Source of the DNA: Onstottus_B arcticum
Lineage (GTDB): Bacteria; Acidobacteriota; Blastocatellia; UBA7656
Assembly: GCA_038040485.1 (NCBI GenBank)
Contig: JBBPIE010000001.1
Coordinates: 310,001 to 374,000, forward strand
Direction: 5' to 3'
Length of the DNA stretch: 64,000 nucleotides
Within the stretch, counting starts at the first letter, position 1. The number at the start of each line of letters is the position of its first letter. The notes under the pieces were generated by a model that saw only the letters and a program-made list of their open reading frames with translations, searched no databases and was not told the DNA's origin. The position numbers and the translations under genes are program-made. Positions 44,552 through 54,700 of the stretch are shown piece after piece.

Positions 44552-45025
44552 TTAGTATTCCCGGTAAGGCCGGCCGTCGCTTCCCTGGCTCGGAGAGTTG
44601 CTATGAACATCGATAACGCCCGTCCCGCCGTCGCGCGAGATTGTGTCTTCGCCCATGTCAACCACCCAGTCCTTTTCGCCGGTAGTGGGATCAAGCGGGA
44701 TATCGTGCATGTACCCGGCGGTGACCAGATCGTCGAGCGACGCCGGGAGCTTCTCCCGATCAGCCGCATACTGGTCGAGGAGCTTTCGCATCTCGTTGAC
44801 GTTGTGTTGGAGAATTGTCTCGCGCGCTTTTAGCTGGATGTGTTGATATGAAGTCACGGCGACTGCTGCGAGAATGACGATGATCGTCATAACCATCACG
44901 AGCTCGAGCAAGGTAAAGCCACCGGAATTGCGGATTGCGGATTGCGGATTGCGGATTGCACACACCCTTTCGCTCGCAATCCGCAATCCGCAATCCGCAA
45001 TCCGCAATGGAACGACTTTGTTCAT
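44552..45025 (-). CDS. GspG-like pseudopilin with repeat-derived leader
   Basis: 157 aa from ATG 45025, which overlaps the previous stop codon (TAATG). The prepilin signature GGFTLLELVMVM is followed by a hydrophobic helix and the GspG-type motif IPLDPTTGEKDW. The leader is unusually long (about 35 residues) and consists of RIADCGLRIA and AIRNPQSAIRN repeats, encoded by the perfect inverted repeat at 44927-45008. Prepilin peptidase cuts after Gly, so the long leader is removed. Likely role: minor or major pseudopilin of the secretion apparatus. Confidence 0.9.
   Translation of the reverse strand: MNKVVPLRIADCGLRIASERVCAIRNPQSAIRNSGGFTLLELVMVMTIIVILAAVAVTSYQHIQLKARETILQHNVNEMRKLLDQYAADREKLPASLDDLVTAGYMHDIPLDPTTGEKDWVVDMGEDTISRDGGTGVIDVHSNSPSQGSDGRPYREY
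44927..45008. repeat. Perfect 33-bp inverted repeat inside pseudopilin gene
   Basis: Left arm 44927-44959 (GCGGATT words) and right arm 44976-45008 are exact reverse complements with a 16-nt loop. The element lies wholly within the leader-coding part of the pseudopilin gene in frame, without disrupting it. Hairpins of this word type are usually intergenic. Confidence 0.95.
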
Positions 45026-45597
45026 TACCAATCCTTATACTTCGTGCCGTTCAGCGCCGTTCCGTCGCTCTTGGAATAGACATCGTACACGTCTTCTTCG
45101 CCCCAGGACGTCGAATCCGGCGCATCCTTGTAAGACCTCATACCCCACTCCGCGTTTCCGGTAGTCGGGTCAATCGGCAGCCTGCGCATGAATCGTACAC
45201 GGTTGCCGCTCAGTCCCACGGTGTTGGCTGGGATAAAGCCTTCGACCAGCAGCTTTAGTTCCTTGGGATACCCGGTTGGTGTCTTGAACTCGAGCGGTAT
45301 CGCGGTTCCGTTCGAGTCATCGTGATATTTCTTGTAGCGGTCGATCGCCTGGCGAAGCGTGCGCAGCGCAACCCTCAACTCGGATTCGCGCTCTCGCTTG
45401 ACCGAGTTTCGCACCATCGGTATTGCGGCTGCGGTAAGCACCGACAGAATAGAAATGACTATGATCAGCTCAAGGAGAGTGAAGCCGGAATGTTTTCTGA
45501 TTTCGGATTCTGGTTTGTGAACCGATAACCCCAAAGAATCTGGTCTCACTTCTGCATTCAGCGGTCTAGAATCCAAAATCAAAAATCCAGCGCGCAT
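45025..45597 (-). CDS. Type II secretion pseudopilin (GspG-like)
   Basis: 190 aa. The motif SGFTLLELIIVISIL marks the prepilin processing site; downstream are a long helix and RLPIDPTTGNAEW, the conserved GspG-type loop. The leader (about 36 residues, GFLILDSRPLN through SEIRKHS) is again encoded by inverted repeat words (45492-45588). The stop codon overlaps the ATG of the next pseudopilin (TAATG). It is part of the gspFED-pseudopilin-pilM operon. Confidence 0.9.
   Translation of the reverse strand: MRAGFLILDSRPLNAEVRPDSLGLSVHKPESEIRKHSGFTLLELIIVISILSVLTAAAIPMVRNSVKRERESELRVALRTLRQAIDRYKKYHDDSNGTAIPLEFKTPTGYPKELKLLVEGFIPANTVGLSGNRVRFMRRLPIDPTTGNAEWGMRSYKDAPDSTSWGEEDVYDVYSKSDGTALNGTKYKDW
45492..45588. 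repeat. Imperfect inverted repeat in second pseudopilin leader
   Basis: Arms 45492-45515 (TTTTCTGATTTCGGATTCTGG) and 45566-45588 pair imperfectly; the words GATTTTGGATTC and GAATCCGAAATC are typical of dispersed hairpins. It encodes part of the leader peptide of the 190-aa pseudopilin. Confidence 0.65.
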
Positions 45598-45624
45598 ACT
45601 ACTTTCTTACGGGCATCAGTCGGC

Positions 45625-48210
45625 CTATCGAGTCTCGACCTGCGACGATTGCACCTTGATCGGCAAGTTCTGGCCGGCTGGCGTACGGAAAAACGTCGCC
45701 TGCTCGTTCAACAGCAGCGGCGATTGGCCGACCGCCTTCACCGTAAACACAATCAGGCACAACTGACCGCGCGCAGGCACAGCGCCGGCTTGCGGCGGCC
45801 GGTCCATTTGAATATTGATCAACCCGCCCTCGGCCGTGAATTGAAGTTCCGCACGAGCGCCGGCGCTGAGCATACCGCTGTCTCGTACTCCCTTCACTTC
45901 CAGCAGGTTTGGATCGTAGTTCATCGTTATATGCGCCGAAGAGATTTCGCCGTTGCCGTTTACGAATATTGCCACAAACAGGTCCTGGCCCTTTGTCGCC
46001 ATCGCCGTTGTCGGCCTGACATAGACCATCAGCGGACTCGCCTGAGTTGCCGATTCATCATCATCATCGTCATCATCGTCATCGTCGTCATCGAACGTCC
46101 CGCTCTTTTTACCGTTGCTCTCAGCGGTTTGGGCGCCCGGCTTGTCTACGGTTTTCCTGATGATGTTGGGTCTTACGATCAGGGCCGGCTGGCCGGTTGG
46201 CGGCGGCTGAACCACAACCCCCGGGGGTTCCGCTCTGGTCGTTACGATATTTGGCTGAGCCGGTCTGGCTTCGGGAACAGGCTTCGCGGGTTCGGGGCCA
46301 GCAGCCGCTACCGGACTATCCTTAGAGTCTTGCAGATCGGCGAGGTAGAGAATTTGCTCGATCTTCAACTGGTTGCCCGAATTCTGACCATCCCCCGCCC
46401 AACGCGCCAGGTGATCGTCTTCGAGGATATCCGCGCGGCGCAGAATGTGAGGCGTCACCGTAATGATGACATCGCTTTGCGTTTCCTTCGTCTCCGGTGT
46501 CGCAAAGAACCGTCCGAGTATGGGAATCAGCCCGATGAGTGGAAGCCCCTTGATGCTCTTTGACTCATTGTTCTGGCTGACGCCGGCGATCATCGTGGGC
46601 TGCCCGTTCTTGACCCGCGCTATCGAAGACATAGTGCGCTGGTTGAAAGTCGGTGTCAGCCCGCCCGAGCCGCTATCTACCGAGGATGACTCTATCTTCA
46701 TCTTCATCTGAACTTCATCCTCGAAGACCGTGGGCGTCATATCTATGTTGAGACCGACACTCTCATATTGGATTTGGTCGATGCCGAAGCCGGATAAAGT
46801 ACCGCCGTTGTTTCCGGTTCCTGTGCCAGTCCCTGTTCCGGTACTCGTCCCGAAAGTCGGAAGCGTGGCGGTCTTAATGGGAACCCTTTGACCTATTCGG
46901 ATGGCGTGCGGCTCGCCGTCAATCACGTGAACCTGCGTCGACGCCAGAAGCTTGGATTTCCCTTTGTCTTGAAAGATGCTTAACGAGCTTGCCGGTAATC
47001 CTATGGCAAAGCCGAGCGGGCCGCCTGCAAACCTGGCCGCACCTCCAACTATCCCAGCCTCGTTACCGAACCGGCCAAATCCGCCGAGCAGATTAGAACC
47101 GGGAGTAAGCTGGCCGGTGGTACTTATCGCACCGGTGTTGCCGAACTGGTTCCCGATTTGAAGCAGGTTGTTGCGCGAGACTTCATAGATGTTGATGTCG
47201 ATCAGGACTTCGGCCTTGCTCTTGTCGAGCGAGTTGATCATCTGTTCGACCATTTCGAGGTTCGCCGGAGAATCACGCACGATCAGCGCGTTGAGCTGTT
47301 TTACCGTGGTTACATTCTTGGTTTGAGGCATCGCCCCGGCCAGGGCGCCCTTGAGCTGGTCGATGTCTGCGTTCTTGATATAGAACGTGCGCACGGCGAG
47401 CGGCTCGTATCTCATCCGCGACTGTGGGTTATCGCTGGCAATCACAATCGTGCGCGCGTCGATCTGCGCATACATCAGGTTATTCGTCTTGAGCAGAATC
47501 TCGAGCGCTCGCGGATAAGTCACATCGCGAAGCTCGACCGTCGTTCTCATCTGCTTCAACTGAGCGGCTACTGTCTGATCGGGCACGACATTGAGCTTCA
47601 TCATCTGAGCGAGTTGCTCAATCGCGGTCAGCAGGTTCGTGTCGCGATAGACAACGTCGGTCCTCGCGAATCGCCGTCCCGGGATTGAAGGAAGCTGTAT
47701 GCGCACCGGGCTGGCCGGTAATCCCCCAATCGAGCCCGAGAAAAAAACCTGCTGATTCGGGTCCTTGCTCTGCGGTCTGTACTTGGGTCCCGAAGGATCG
47801 GTGCCAGTCGGCAGATCGACGATCGGCAAACCCTGCACCTCAAGCATCCGGCGCATCTTTATCAAAGCCAGCTCGTTGCCCGGATCGAAAGCGTATGCCT
47901 GCCGGTAAGCGGTGTACGCCGCGTTGTAGTCCTTTTTCTCGGCCAATCCATCGCCGCGCTCGACCAGCATGAGCCCGGCGCTGACCAGCGCGCGCTGTAG
48001 ATGAAGCTGATACTCGACGTTTGAAGGCTTCTCCGCTACTGCAAGCGCAAACTGCTCGGCGGCTTTGTCCCACTGATGGTTCTCTTCGTACTTGAGGCCT
48101 TCCTTGAAATGCTTCTTGCCATCGGCGGCAAAGGCGGCGGCCGGCGCGCATAGAAGAAGCGCAAGCGCCAAAGCTATCGACTGTTGTACTCTCAGGATCC
48201 TTTTTGCCAT
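45625..48210 (-). CDS. gspD: Type II secretion secretin with TPR and cohesin-like domains
   Basis: 861 aa from ATG 48210. Signal peptide (ALALALLLCAPAAAFA), a TPR region (about 30-115), secretin N-domains (NLLTAIEQLAQMMKLNVVPD, TFYIKNADIDQLKGAL), then the secretin core (IRIGQRVPIKTATL, VGLNIDMTPTV, LPLIGLIPILGRFFA) forming the outer-membrane channel. After it come a Pro-rich linker, a run of 12 Asp, and a C-terminal cohesin-like domain (VAIFVNGNGEISSAHITMNY, LLEVKGV). A Gly/Thr repeat sits in the core. The Asp run and cohesin-like domain are additions to the usual GspD and could bind calcium and surface partners. Confidence 0.92.
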   Translation of the reverse strand: MAKRILRVQQSIALALALLLCAPAAAFAADGKKHFKEGLKYEENHQWDKAAEQFALAVAEKPSNVEYQLHLQRALVSAGLMLVERGDGLAEKKDYNAAYTAYRQAYAFDPGNELALIKMRRMLEVQGLPIVDLPTGTDPSGPKYRPQSKDPNQQVFFSGSIGGLPASPVRIQLPSIPGRRFARTDVVYRDTNLLTAIEQLAQMMKLNVVPDQTVAAQLKQMRTTVELRDVTYPRALEILLKTNNLMYAQIDARTIVIASDNPQSRMRYEPLAVRTFYIKNADIDQLKGALAGAMPQTKNVTTVKQLNALIVRDSPANLEMVEQMINSLDKSKAEVLIDINIYEVSRNNLLQIGNQFGNTGAISTTGQLTPGSNLLGGFGRFGNEAGIVGGAARFAGGPLGFAIGLPASSLSIFQDKGKSKLLASTQVHVIDGEPHAIRIGQRVPIKTATLPTFGTSTGTGTGTGTGNNGGTLSGFGIDQIQYESVGLNIDMTPTVFEDEVQMKMKIESSSVDSGSGGLTPTFNQRTMSSIARVKNGQPTMIAGVSQNNESKSIKGLPLIGLIPILGRFFATPETKETQSDVIITVTPHILRRADILEDDHLARWAGDGQNSGNQLKIEQILYLADLQDSKDSPVAAAGPEPAKPVPEARPAQPNIVTTRAEPPGVVVQPPPTGQPALIVRPNIIRKTVDKPGAQTAESNGKKSGTFDDDDDDDDDDDDESATQASPLMVYVRPTTAMATKGQDLFVAIFVNGNGEISSAHITMNYDPNLLEVKGVRDSGMLSAGARAELQFTAEGGLINIQMDRPPQAGAVPARGQLCLIVFTVKAVGQSPLLLNEQATFFRTPAGQNLPIKVQSSQVETR

Positions 48211-48415
48211 AGCAGCAGACCTCACTAATTGAATTTCCCAACGGAGAAAGCAACGCCTCGAAAATTCTCCTGCAGCTTCTTAGATGACTGCTTGTCGCTT
48301 GGTGCCCAACTTGAGCCCGTTGCAGGCCCCGCTACCGTCAAAGAAAATCTCTCTACGAAAGCCTGCTTGGTTAAACCACTCTACCACGCTTCGGTTTCAA
48401 AATAAACAATGGAAT

Positions 48416-48506
48416 CGTCCGTAGTCCGTAGTCCGTAGTCCGTAGCCCGTAGTCTTGTTCCGGATCGCGCATCTACGAACTACTGACTACGGACTTCTTC
48501 CGACTA
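48416..48506. repeat. GTAGTCC-word repeat between gspE and gspD
   Basis: Direct copies of CCGTAGT at 48419-48454, then partly complementary words (CTACTGACTACGGACTTC) up to 48506, reaching the stop codon of gspE. Forms an imperfect hairpin inside the operon between gspE and gspD, possibly affecting relative expression. Confidence 0.7.
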
Positions 48507-50174
48507 CTCAACAAACGTGACGCGATTGATCTCGTGCAGCGTGGTCACGCCCATGAAGACCTTCGCAAGCGCGGATTCGCGCAAGGACGTCAGGCCTTCG
48601 GCGCGGGCCGCCCGCCGGACTTCCGAGCCCGGACGCCTTTCGAGCACGATCTCGCGAATATGATCTGTCACGTCCAGCAACTCGTGGATTGCGGTTCGGC
48701 CGCGATAGCCCGTCGAATTGCACACCTCGCACCCGACCGAGGCATAGAAAGCCTGCCCTCGATACTTGTCCGGATTCAGGCCGGACTCGGTCAGCTCCTG
48801 GTCCGAAGGCTCGTGGTCGCGTTTGCAATGCGTGCAGAGCATTCGCACCAGCCGTTGCGCAAGCACGCAGTTCAATGAAGAAACAAAGTTGTAGGGTTCG
48901 ACCCCCATGTTCAGAAATCGCCCGATCACGTCGATCACGTTGTTAGCGTGGACGGTTGTAAAGACCAGGTGGCCGGTCAGCGCCGACTGGATCGCTATCT
49001 GCGCCGTTTCCGAGTCGCGGATTTCGCCCACCATTATCTTGTCCGGATCGTGGCGCAAGATGCTGCGCAGGCCGCGCGCGAACGTCAGCCCTTTTTTCTC
49101 GTTCACCGGAATCTGAGTGATCCCCTGAAGTTGATACTCGACCGGGTCTTCAATCGTGATGATCTTGTCTTCGTCGTTCTTGATCTCATTGAGCGCGGCA
49201 TATAGCGTCGTCGTCTTACCTGATCCGGTTGGCCCGGTCACCAGCACCATTCCGTAGGGCTCGGCGATGAACTTGCGAAACTTTTTCAGGTCTTGCGGCG
49301 CGAAACCCACGACGTCGAGATTCAGCTCCTTGAAAGCTTCGTTTATCTGCTCCTTATCAAGAATACGAATGACGACGTTTTCCCCGTGGATGGCGGGCAT
49401 TATCGAAACTCGGAAGTCGATCTTGCGCCCGCGGATCATTATTCTAAAGCGTCCGTCCTGGGGCACGCGGCGCTCAGCGATGTCCAGCTCCGACATCACT
49501 TTGATACGCTGGACAATCGTCTGATGGTGCGAGATGTCGATGGGATCCGCTGCGCGATAGAGCGCGCCGTCGATGCGATACTTGACCACGACGTCCGAGT
49601 CGCGAGTCTCGATATGAATGTCAGAAGCGCGGCGTTCGAGCGCATTGAGCACCACCGTGTAGACCAGCTTGATGATCGGCGACATTTCTTCGTCGCCGGT
49701 CAGACGCTCGAGGTCCAGCATCTCTTCGCCCTGATCGGTTTCACGCACAAGCGCCATGCGATCGGACCGGAATCCGGCAGTCGCGTCTTGCAGGATGCGC
49801 GCGGCGGTGTCGCCTCTTTTTAGGGCTTCTTCGACGGCGGTTTGCGTAGCGACCGCTGGTTTCAGTTGCACCTTGAGCTGAGCTTCGATCTCGTCGATCA
49901 CATCGAAGTTACCGGGATCGGCCATCGCTACATAAAGCGCATCGCCTTCCCGCTTCATCGGGACGAAGCTGTGCCTTACCATCAACTCGACGGGCAACTC
50001 GTGAATCAGGTCGTAAGCCGGTTCCTCGGTCTTGAGATCTATGAACCTGAGCCGGTACCGGCGCGCCTTTTCGCGCGCCGCAATCTCTTCCTGGCCCATT
50101 TCCGACGGCGGTCGCACTGCTGCTGGCGGCGCCGGCGCTTTCTGTGTTTCTTGCTGTTCGATTCCTTCGGACAT
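48504..50174 (-). CDS. gspE: Type II secretion / type IV pilus assembly ATPase GspE/PilB
   Basis: 556 aa cytoplasmic hexameric ATPase that drives pseudopilus extension. The N-terminal domain (PAYDLIHELPVELMVRHSF) is the MshEN/GspE type. Walker A VTGPTGSGKTTTLYAAL, Asp box TIEDPVEYQL, Walker B KIMVGEIRDSETA and His box FTTVHANN are present, plus the zinc-binding Cys set LCTHCKRDH and GCEVCNSTGYRGR. It starts 15 bp after gspF ends. All catalytic motifs are intact. Confidence 0.95.
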   Translation of the reverse strand: MSEGIEQQETQKAPAPPAAVRPPSEMGQEEIAAREKARRYRLRFIDLKTEEPAYDLIHELPVELMVRHSFVPMKREGDALYVAMADPGNFDVIDEIEAQLKVQLKPAVATQTAVEEALKRGDTAARILQDATAGFRSDRMALVRETDQGEEMLDLERLTGDEEMSPIIKLVYTVVLNALERRASDIHIETRDSDVVVKYRIDGALYRAADPIDISHHQTIVQRIKVMSELDIAERRVPQDGRFRIMIRGRKIDFRVSIMPAIHGENVVIRILDKEQINEAFKELNLDVVGFAPQDLKKFRKFIAEPYGMVLVTGPTGSGKTTTLYAALNEIKNDEDKIITIEDPVEYQLQGITQIPVNEKKGLTFARGLRSILRHDPDKIMVGEIRDSETAQIAIQSALTGHLVFTTVHANNVIDVIGRFLNMGVEPYNFVSSLNCVLAQRLVRMLCTHCKRDHEPSDQELTESGLNPDKYRGQAFYASVGCEVCNSTGYRGRTAIHELLDVTDHIREIVLERRPGSEVRRAARAEGLTSLRESALAKVFMGVTTLHEINRVTFVE

Positions 50175-50189
50175 TCGCGCTCCAATCGA

Positions 50190-51431
50190 TCAATGCGGCC
50201 CGGTCGGGCTTCCGCCCATATTCCCGATCATGTTGAACAAGGGCAGATACATCGCCAGCAGAATTGTCATCACCAAGCTTCCCATGAAAGCGAGGATGAC
50301 CGGTTCGATGAAGGTGGTGATAGTGTTCAACCGCACGTCGATTTCCGAATCATAGAAGTTCGCGACCTCGTCGAGCATCTCGCGCAACGCACCCGACTTT
50401 TCCCCCACGCCAATCATGTCGATCGCAAGCTCGGAAACCCAACCTGAAGCTTCGAGGCTTTCGGTGAACGAGCGGCCTTCGCGGATGTTCACCAGAACGT
50501 TCTGGCTCGCGAGCCGAAGCCCGCGGTTTGTGATCGACTCGCCAGCGATTTCGACCGATTCAGGAAGCGTGATCCCGCCGGCCAGCAGCGTCGCAAGGCT
50601 TCGAGTGAACTGCGCAAGCGTCAACTGACGGACGGTCTCGCCGGCGACCGGCGTCTTCAGTATCCATCGATCGATTGTCAGCCGGCCATTCGGCGTGCGC
50701 CGCCACACAAAGAGAAAGATAATCGCGCCGACTATGGTGGGCAGGATCCACAACAGGTTGCTTCGCATGAACTCGGCAATGCCTACGACGGCGAGCGTTA
50801 CTGCCGGCAACTGCTGAGCGCCGACCCCTTCATATAACTTCATGAATTGCGGTATTACGAAGGTCGAAAGAACCATCACCAGGATTATCGAAGCGCTAAC
50901 AAGCACGGCAGGGTAAGCCAGCGATTTTTTGATCTTGCGCCGTGCCGAGCTGATGGTCTTCTGGTAGCTGACGTAGCGAGTCAGCACTTCATCGAGCGAA
51001 CCCGAGCGCTCGCCTGCCAGGATCGATGCAATGTAGATGCGCGGGAACGCTTCGCCCTGTGCGGCAAACGCCTGAGACAGCGCAAGCCCCGACCTTATCT
51101 TTGCCTCGACGTCTTCGAGGAGGAGCCGAAGCCGATCGTCGGGAACGCGCTTGCGAAGGATGCCGACCGCCTGAAGGATTGGAAGCCCAGCGCGGAGCAG
51201 GGCCGACAATTGCTGGTTAAAGAGCAAAAAAGCCTCAGTCTTGATCTTATGCGTCCTCGACTCGCTTCCAAAGGCGCGGCGTACGCTCACGCTGTTCGAG
51301 GACGAAATCGAAAACACGCGAAAGCCCTCGCGCTCGAGCTTGGACCGAAGGTCGCGCTCGGCGTTCGCTTCGATCATGCGGGTCACGACCTCTCCGGTCG
51401 GTGTGCCTACTCGGCAAACAAATTCAGCCAT
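50190..51431 (-). CDS. gspF: Type II secretion inner-membrane platform protein GspF/PilC
   Basis: 413 aa. Two GspF domains in tandem: the first with FLLFNQQLSALLRAGLP and GERSGSLDEVL, the second with FTRSLATLLAGGITLPE and GVGEKSGALREMLDE. Three membrane segments (about 180-200, 230-250, 385-405) match the family. GspF couples the ATPase to the pseudopilus in the inner membrane. It is the first gene of the operon; the ATG is at 51431 and the length is normal. Confidence 0.94.
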   Translation of the reverse strand: MAEFVCRVGTPTGEVVTRMIEANAERDLRSKLEREGFRVFSISSSNSVSVRRAFGSESRTHKIKTEAFLLFNQQLSALLRAGLPILQAVGILRKRVPDDRLRLLLEDVEAKIRSGLALSQAFAAQGEAFPRIYIASILAGERSGSLDEVLTRYVSYQKTISSARRKIKKSLAYPAVLVSASIILVMVLSTFVIPQFMKLYEGVGAQQLPAVTLAVVGIAEFMRSNLLWILPTIVGAIIFLFVWRRTPNGRLTIDRWILKTPVAGETVRQLTLAQFTRSLATLLAGGITLPESVEIAGESITNRGLRLASQNVLVNIREGRSFTESLEASGWVSELAIDMIGVGEKSGALREMLDEVANFYDSEIDVRLNTITTFIEPVILAFMGSLVMTILLAMYLPLFNMIGNMGGSPTGPH

Positions 51432-51791
51432 AGAGTTGTCTCAGCTTGAAAAGCCGGTCCGCTTCGAGCCGGCGACTGTGCTTGTTGGGGCTTTGCAACC
51501 ACGCGAATTCTAGCACAAACAGCGCCGTCCAAACTACTTCGGAAGCAGCGCGGCGGCCGGCGATTCGGAACCAGTCTGGTTACACGCTGCGGGAGTCTCG
51601 CTGTTTCAAAAGAAGAGATGCTGTAGACGAGACGTAGACTTCATTGTCAGGCGAGGCGCCTTGCTTGGACTTAGCTCGAAGAGTCTAGCCCGCCTTGCGA
51701 GCGGCCAGCGAGCCTCAATGTCTTGACGGTCCCTAGGGCGGTTCCCGCCATCATTATCTACGACGAACTCCAACCGAAGCAGACTCCGGAC
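51432..51791. other. Intergenic region upstream of gspF
   Basis: About 360 bp with no convincing gene. It holds the presumed promoter of the secretion operon (read leftwards) and the 3' flank of the BACON/metallopeptidase gene. I see no strong hairpin or repeat. Confidence 0.4.
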
Positions 51792-54700
51792 TCACGGAAA
51801 GACTTGTTTTATGTTGAACGTTTGATTGCCTATTGTGATGTTCGCCTTGCGGGTACTAGGACCAGGGTTGGGAGCTACCGAATAGGTGGCCCTCCCGTTG
51901 CCGATTACCATATTGCCTGATGTTATCGTGAGCCAGCTCTGATTGCTCAGAGCCTGCCAGGCGCAATGCGAGGCGATCGCCACATTCACGCTGCCAGTAC
52001 CTCCAGCGGCTGGAATGTTCGCAGCGACGGGGGAAATGGTGTTTGGACAAGAGGTGAGCGCATCATTCTGAAGGACGACGAAGGTCTGACCTCCAATGGT
52101 TATCGAGCCGAAGCGTGCACTACCCGTGGAGTTCGCTCGAACAACGTATTGGTATACCGCGCCGTCGCCAATTCCGCTATCACCAGCCAAGATATTGATC
52201 CAAGTGTTGTTGCTAACTGCTGTCCAAGCACAGCCAGCGGGTGCCGCCACCTTGATTGAGAGGCTGTCCGAGCCCGGCCGCGCGACGAAGACGCTTTCTG
52301 GAACGAGTGCATAGCTGCAGGTGCCGGCCGGATTGACAATAACAGGATAGTCGATGTCCAGGAGGTTAGTATTACCAGTGGAGTCGGTGAGGGCCAGCGT
52401 CGCGAGATAGCTGCCTGGTGTCGTGTAGGTGTGCACAACGGTAGGACCCGTGCCGGTGTTCCCATCCCCAAAAGTCCAAGCATAGCTGACAATAGTGCCG
52501 CAAGTGGCAATGGATGCACTGGCATCAAAGGTCACCGCGAGGGGTGCATTCCCCACAGCATCTGTCGGCAAGGCCACATTTTCCTCGACGCTGCACTGCG
52601 TTAGCTGGCGAAGTTCCAGCGGAGTGTTGTTTTCAAGCTCATCGCTGCTCGGTTCGTTCACGTTGTCCGATGCATCCGTTGTATCCGCGCCTGCCGCGCC
52701 CGTGCCAGTTCTGCCTCCGTTTAGAGTTAGGGCTGGCCAGTCGTTAAAGCCATGAAAGACGTTGGTTCCCGCAGCGGGTGGAGAACCATCACCGTTAATA
52801 TCCACAGCTACGGAAGGCTCCACTAAGCCATTGAAGAACCAATCAACAACCGGAGAAGCTCCGGAAAGCCGCCGAACATGGTTCTGATCGAACCAGATTG
52901 TGCGATGATTGTCCGGATCGCTAATCCCGACACTTTCGTCAAGATTCAGCTCATCCAGATCATTGATCGGTGGCAACTTGCGGGTTGAATAGTTGAACTC
53001 AAGTTTCAGGTTGGCTTTTACAAAACCTCTTAGCGTGTAACTGTAGTTCATTACGCTTAGGTAGTTTGGTTTATAGTTCGGCAAATTCTCGTCACCGCCA
53101 TGCCTGAGACCAAGGTTGTGCCCCAGTTCATGCATCAAGCTGCCTACCTGATCCAGATGAGTCCCCCCCGGAGTTGGTCGTGCGCCGAGTGTGACAATCA
53201 AATCAGAGCTTGGGACGCCACGTGATACTCCCGTGCTTGTTCCCCCACTGAGATCTCCGAGACCGTATCGATTTGCGAACAACGCATAGTGGAAGACGGG
53301 GCCACGTCTGGTGTAGTCGAAGAAAGCCGCTTTCATCTGGTCAAAGCCACTCCAAACATATTGGGCGCCGTTAAACGGCACTATGAATTGTTGAAAGGCA
53401 TGGACATTTCCTCCCAGCGAACGCGCCTTCCATTTTTTGCCGTTGCGTGGATCCATAATGCTATCCGGGCCGGCATCGATGTGCAGGTTAATCCCTGTTT
53501 GGCCGTCTGGGTTTAACACTGGCGCCCGTCTGAAAGCTGTAATAACAGCATTCAGAGCACTGGTCTTCGGCCTGAATGTCACACCCGCGTTTGGCTCCAT
53601 CCATTCAGCATGAACGAAAATATCTTTGTGTGTTGGGCTGGCACCCATAGCCGCTAAGTCAATCGGCCCTCCACCGAAATCGACGCCTCGCATCTCCCAG
53701 TGATCGGGCAGACCATCCTCGTCCGTATCGAAGTACGTCCCACGAACCACAATGTCTCCCGAGGTAGTAGAGGCAAAGAAAGTAACCCTATTCTCTCCGC
53801 GATGTATCGACCGCGGATTGCCGCCGATAGTGTCTGTTGTTGCGTTAGCAATCGCGTCGTTTACCACTATGTCCGTGATCGTCCGGCCATCAATAATGTC
53901 GCCAATTTGCGCGACAGGGATTGGGCCGAAAGTTCTATACCTGTAAGTGCCGTTCTGCAACTTAGCGTCTGTACGCACAGTCCAAAGACCACTGTTGATA
54001 GTGAACAGTGCTTCTGGACTGACAGCGTTTGGAGCGCCCTGAAAACACACTGTGAAACTGTCGCCATCAAGTCCCAAAGGTGTCAGTTCCTGATGCGTAA
54101 CCGTCACCCGGTTAAAAGCTGAGTACGATGCCGCGTTGAATCCTATTGGATTACCCGCTGCATCATGACCTAGTTCTGCTGGCCTTCCACTGATTCTAAG
54201 AACCTTGCGACTTGGAGTCCCTTCATCGACGCTCGCAAACATGCCCGGCCCCGTGGTCAAGCCAAGACTATTAATGGGCTTCGCGTCACCAAAAAAGACG
54301 ACAATCTTGCCGTCATCGCTGATACCGGGACTGTCACCAAGCTGCGTGAAGTCAGTTGACGAGGCAATCGTCACTGGCGCGAGCAAATTAAGCGGGTATA
54401 AAAGGATCGGCGAGGTAATGGTGTTTCCCGCGCGGACGATAACATGACCATCGTCGGCAATCATCGGTTTCAGGGGATGCGGGAGGTTCGTTTGATTGAA
54501 AGTCGTGGTTCTCGTTCCTGTTACCAGCAAGGTTTGAAACGTTGTTTTCGCCTGGGCAGAAAAGACTGGTTGGAGGCCGTTGTTAATGCTCGCATTTGGC
54601 CGGACGGCCGCAAAATCATTGAACGCCGTCGTACTTCCGGCTACGACCGTAGAGGTGTTCGTTGCGTTGCCATCCCATACCCGTAGAAGTTGCTGGTTCA

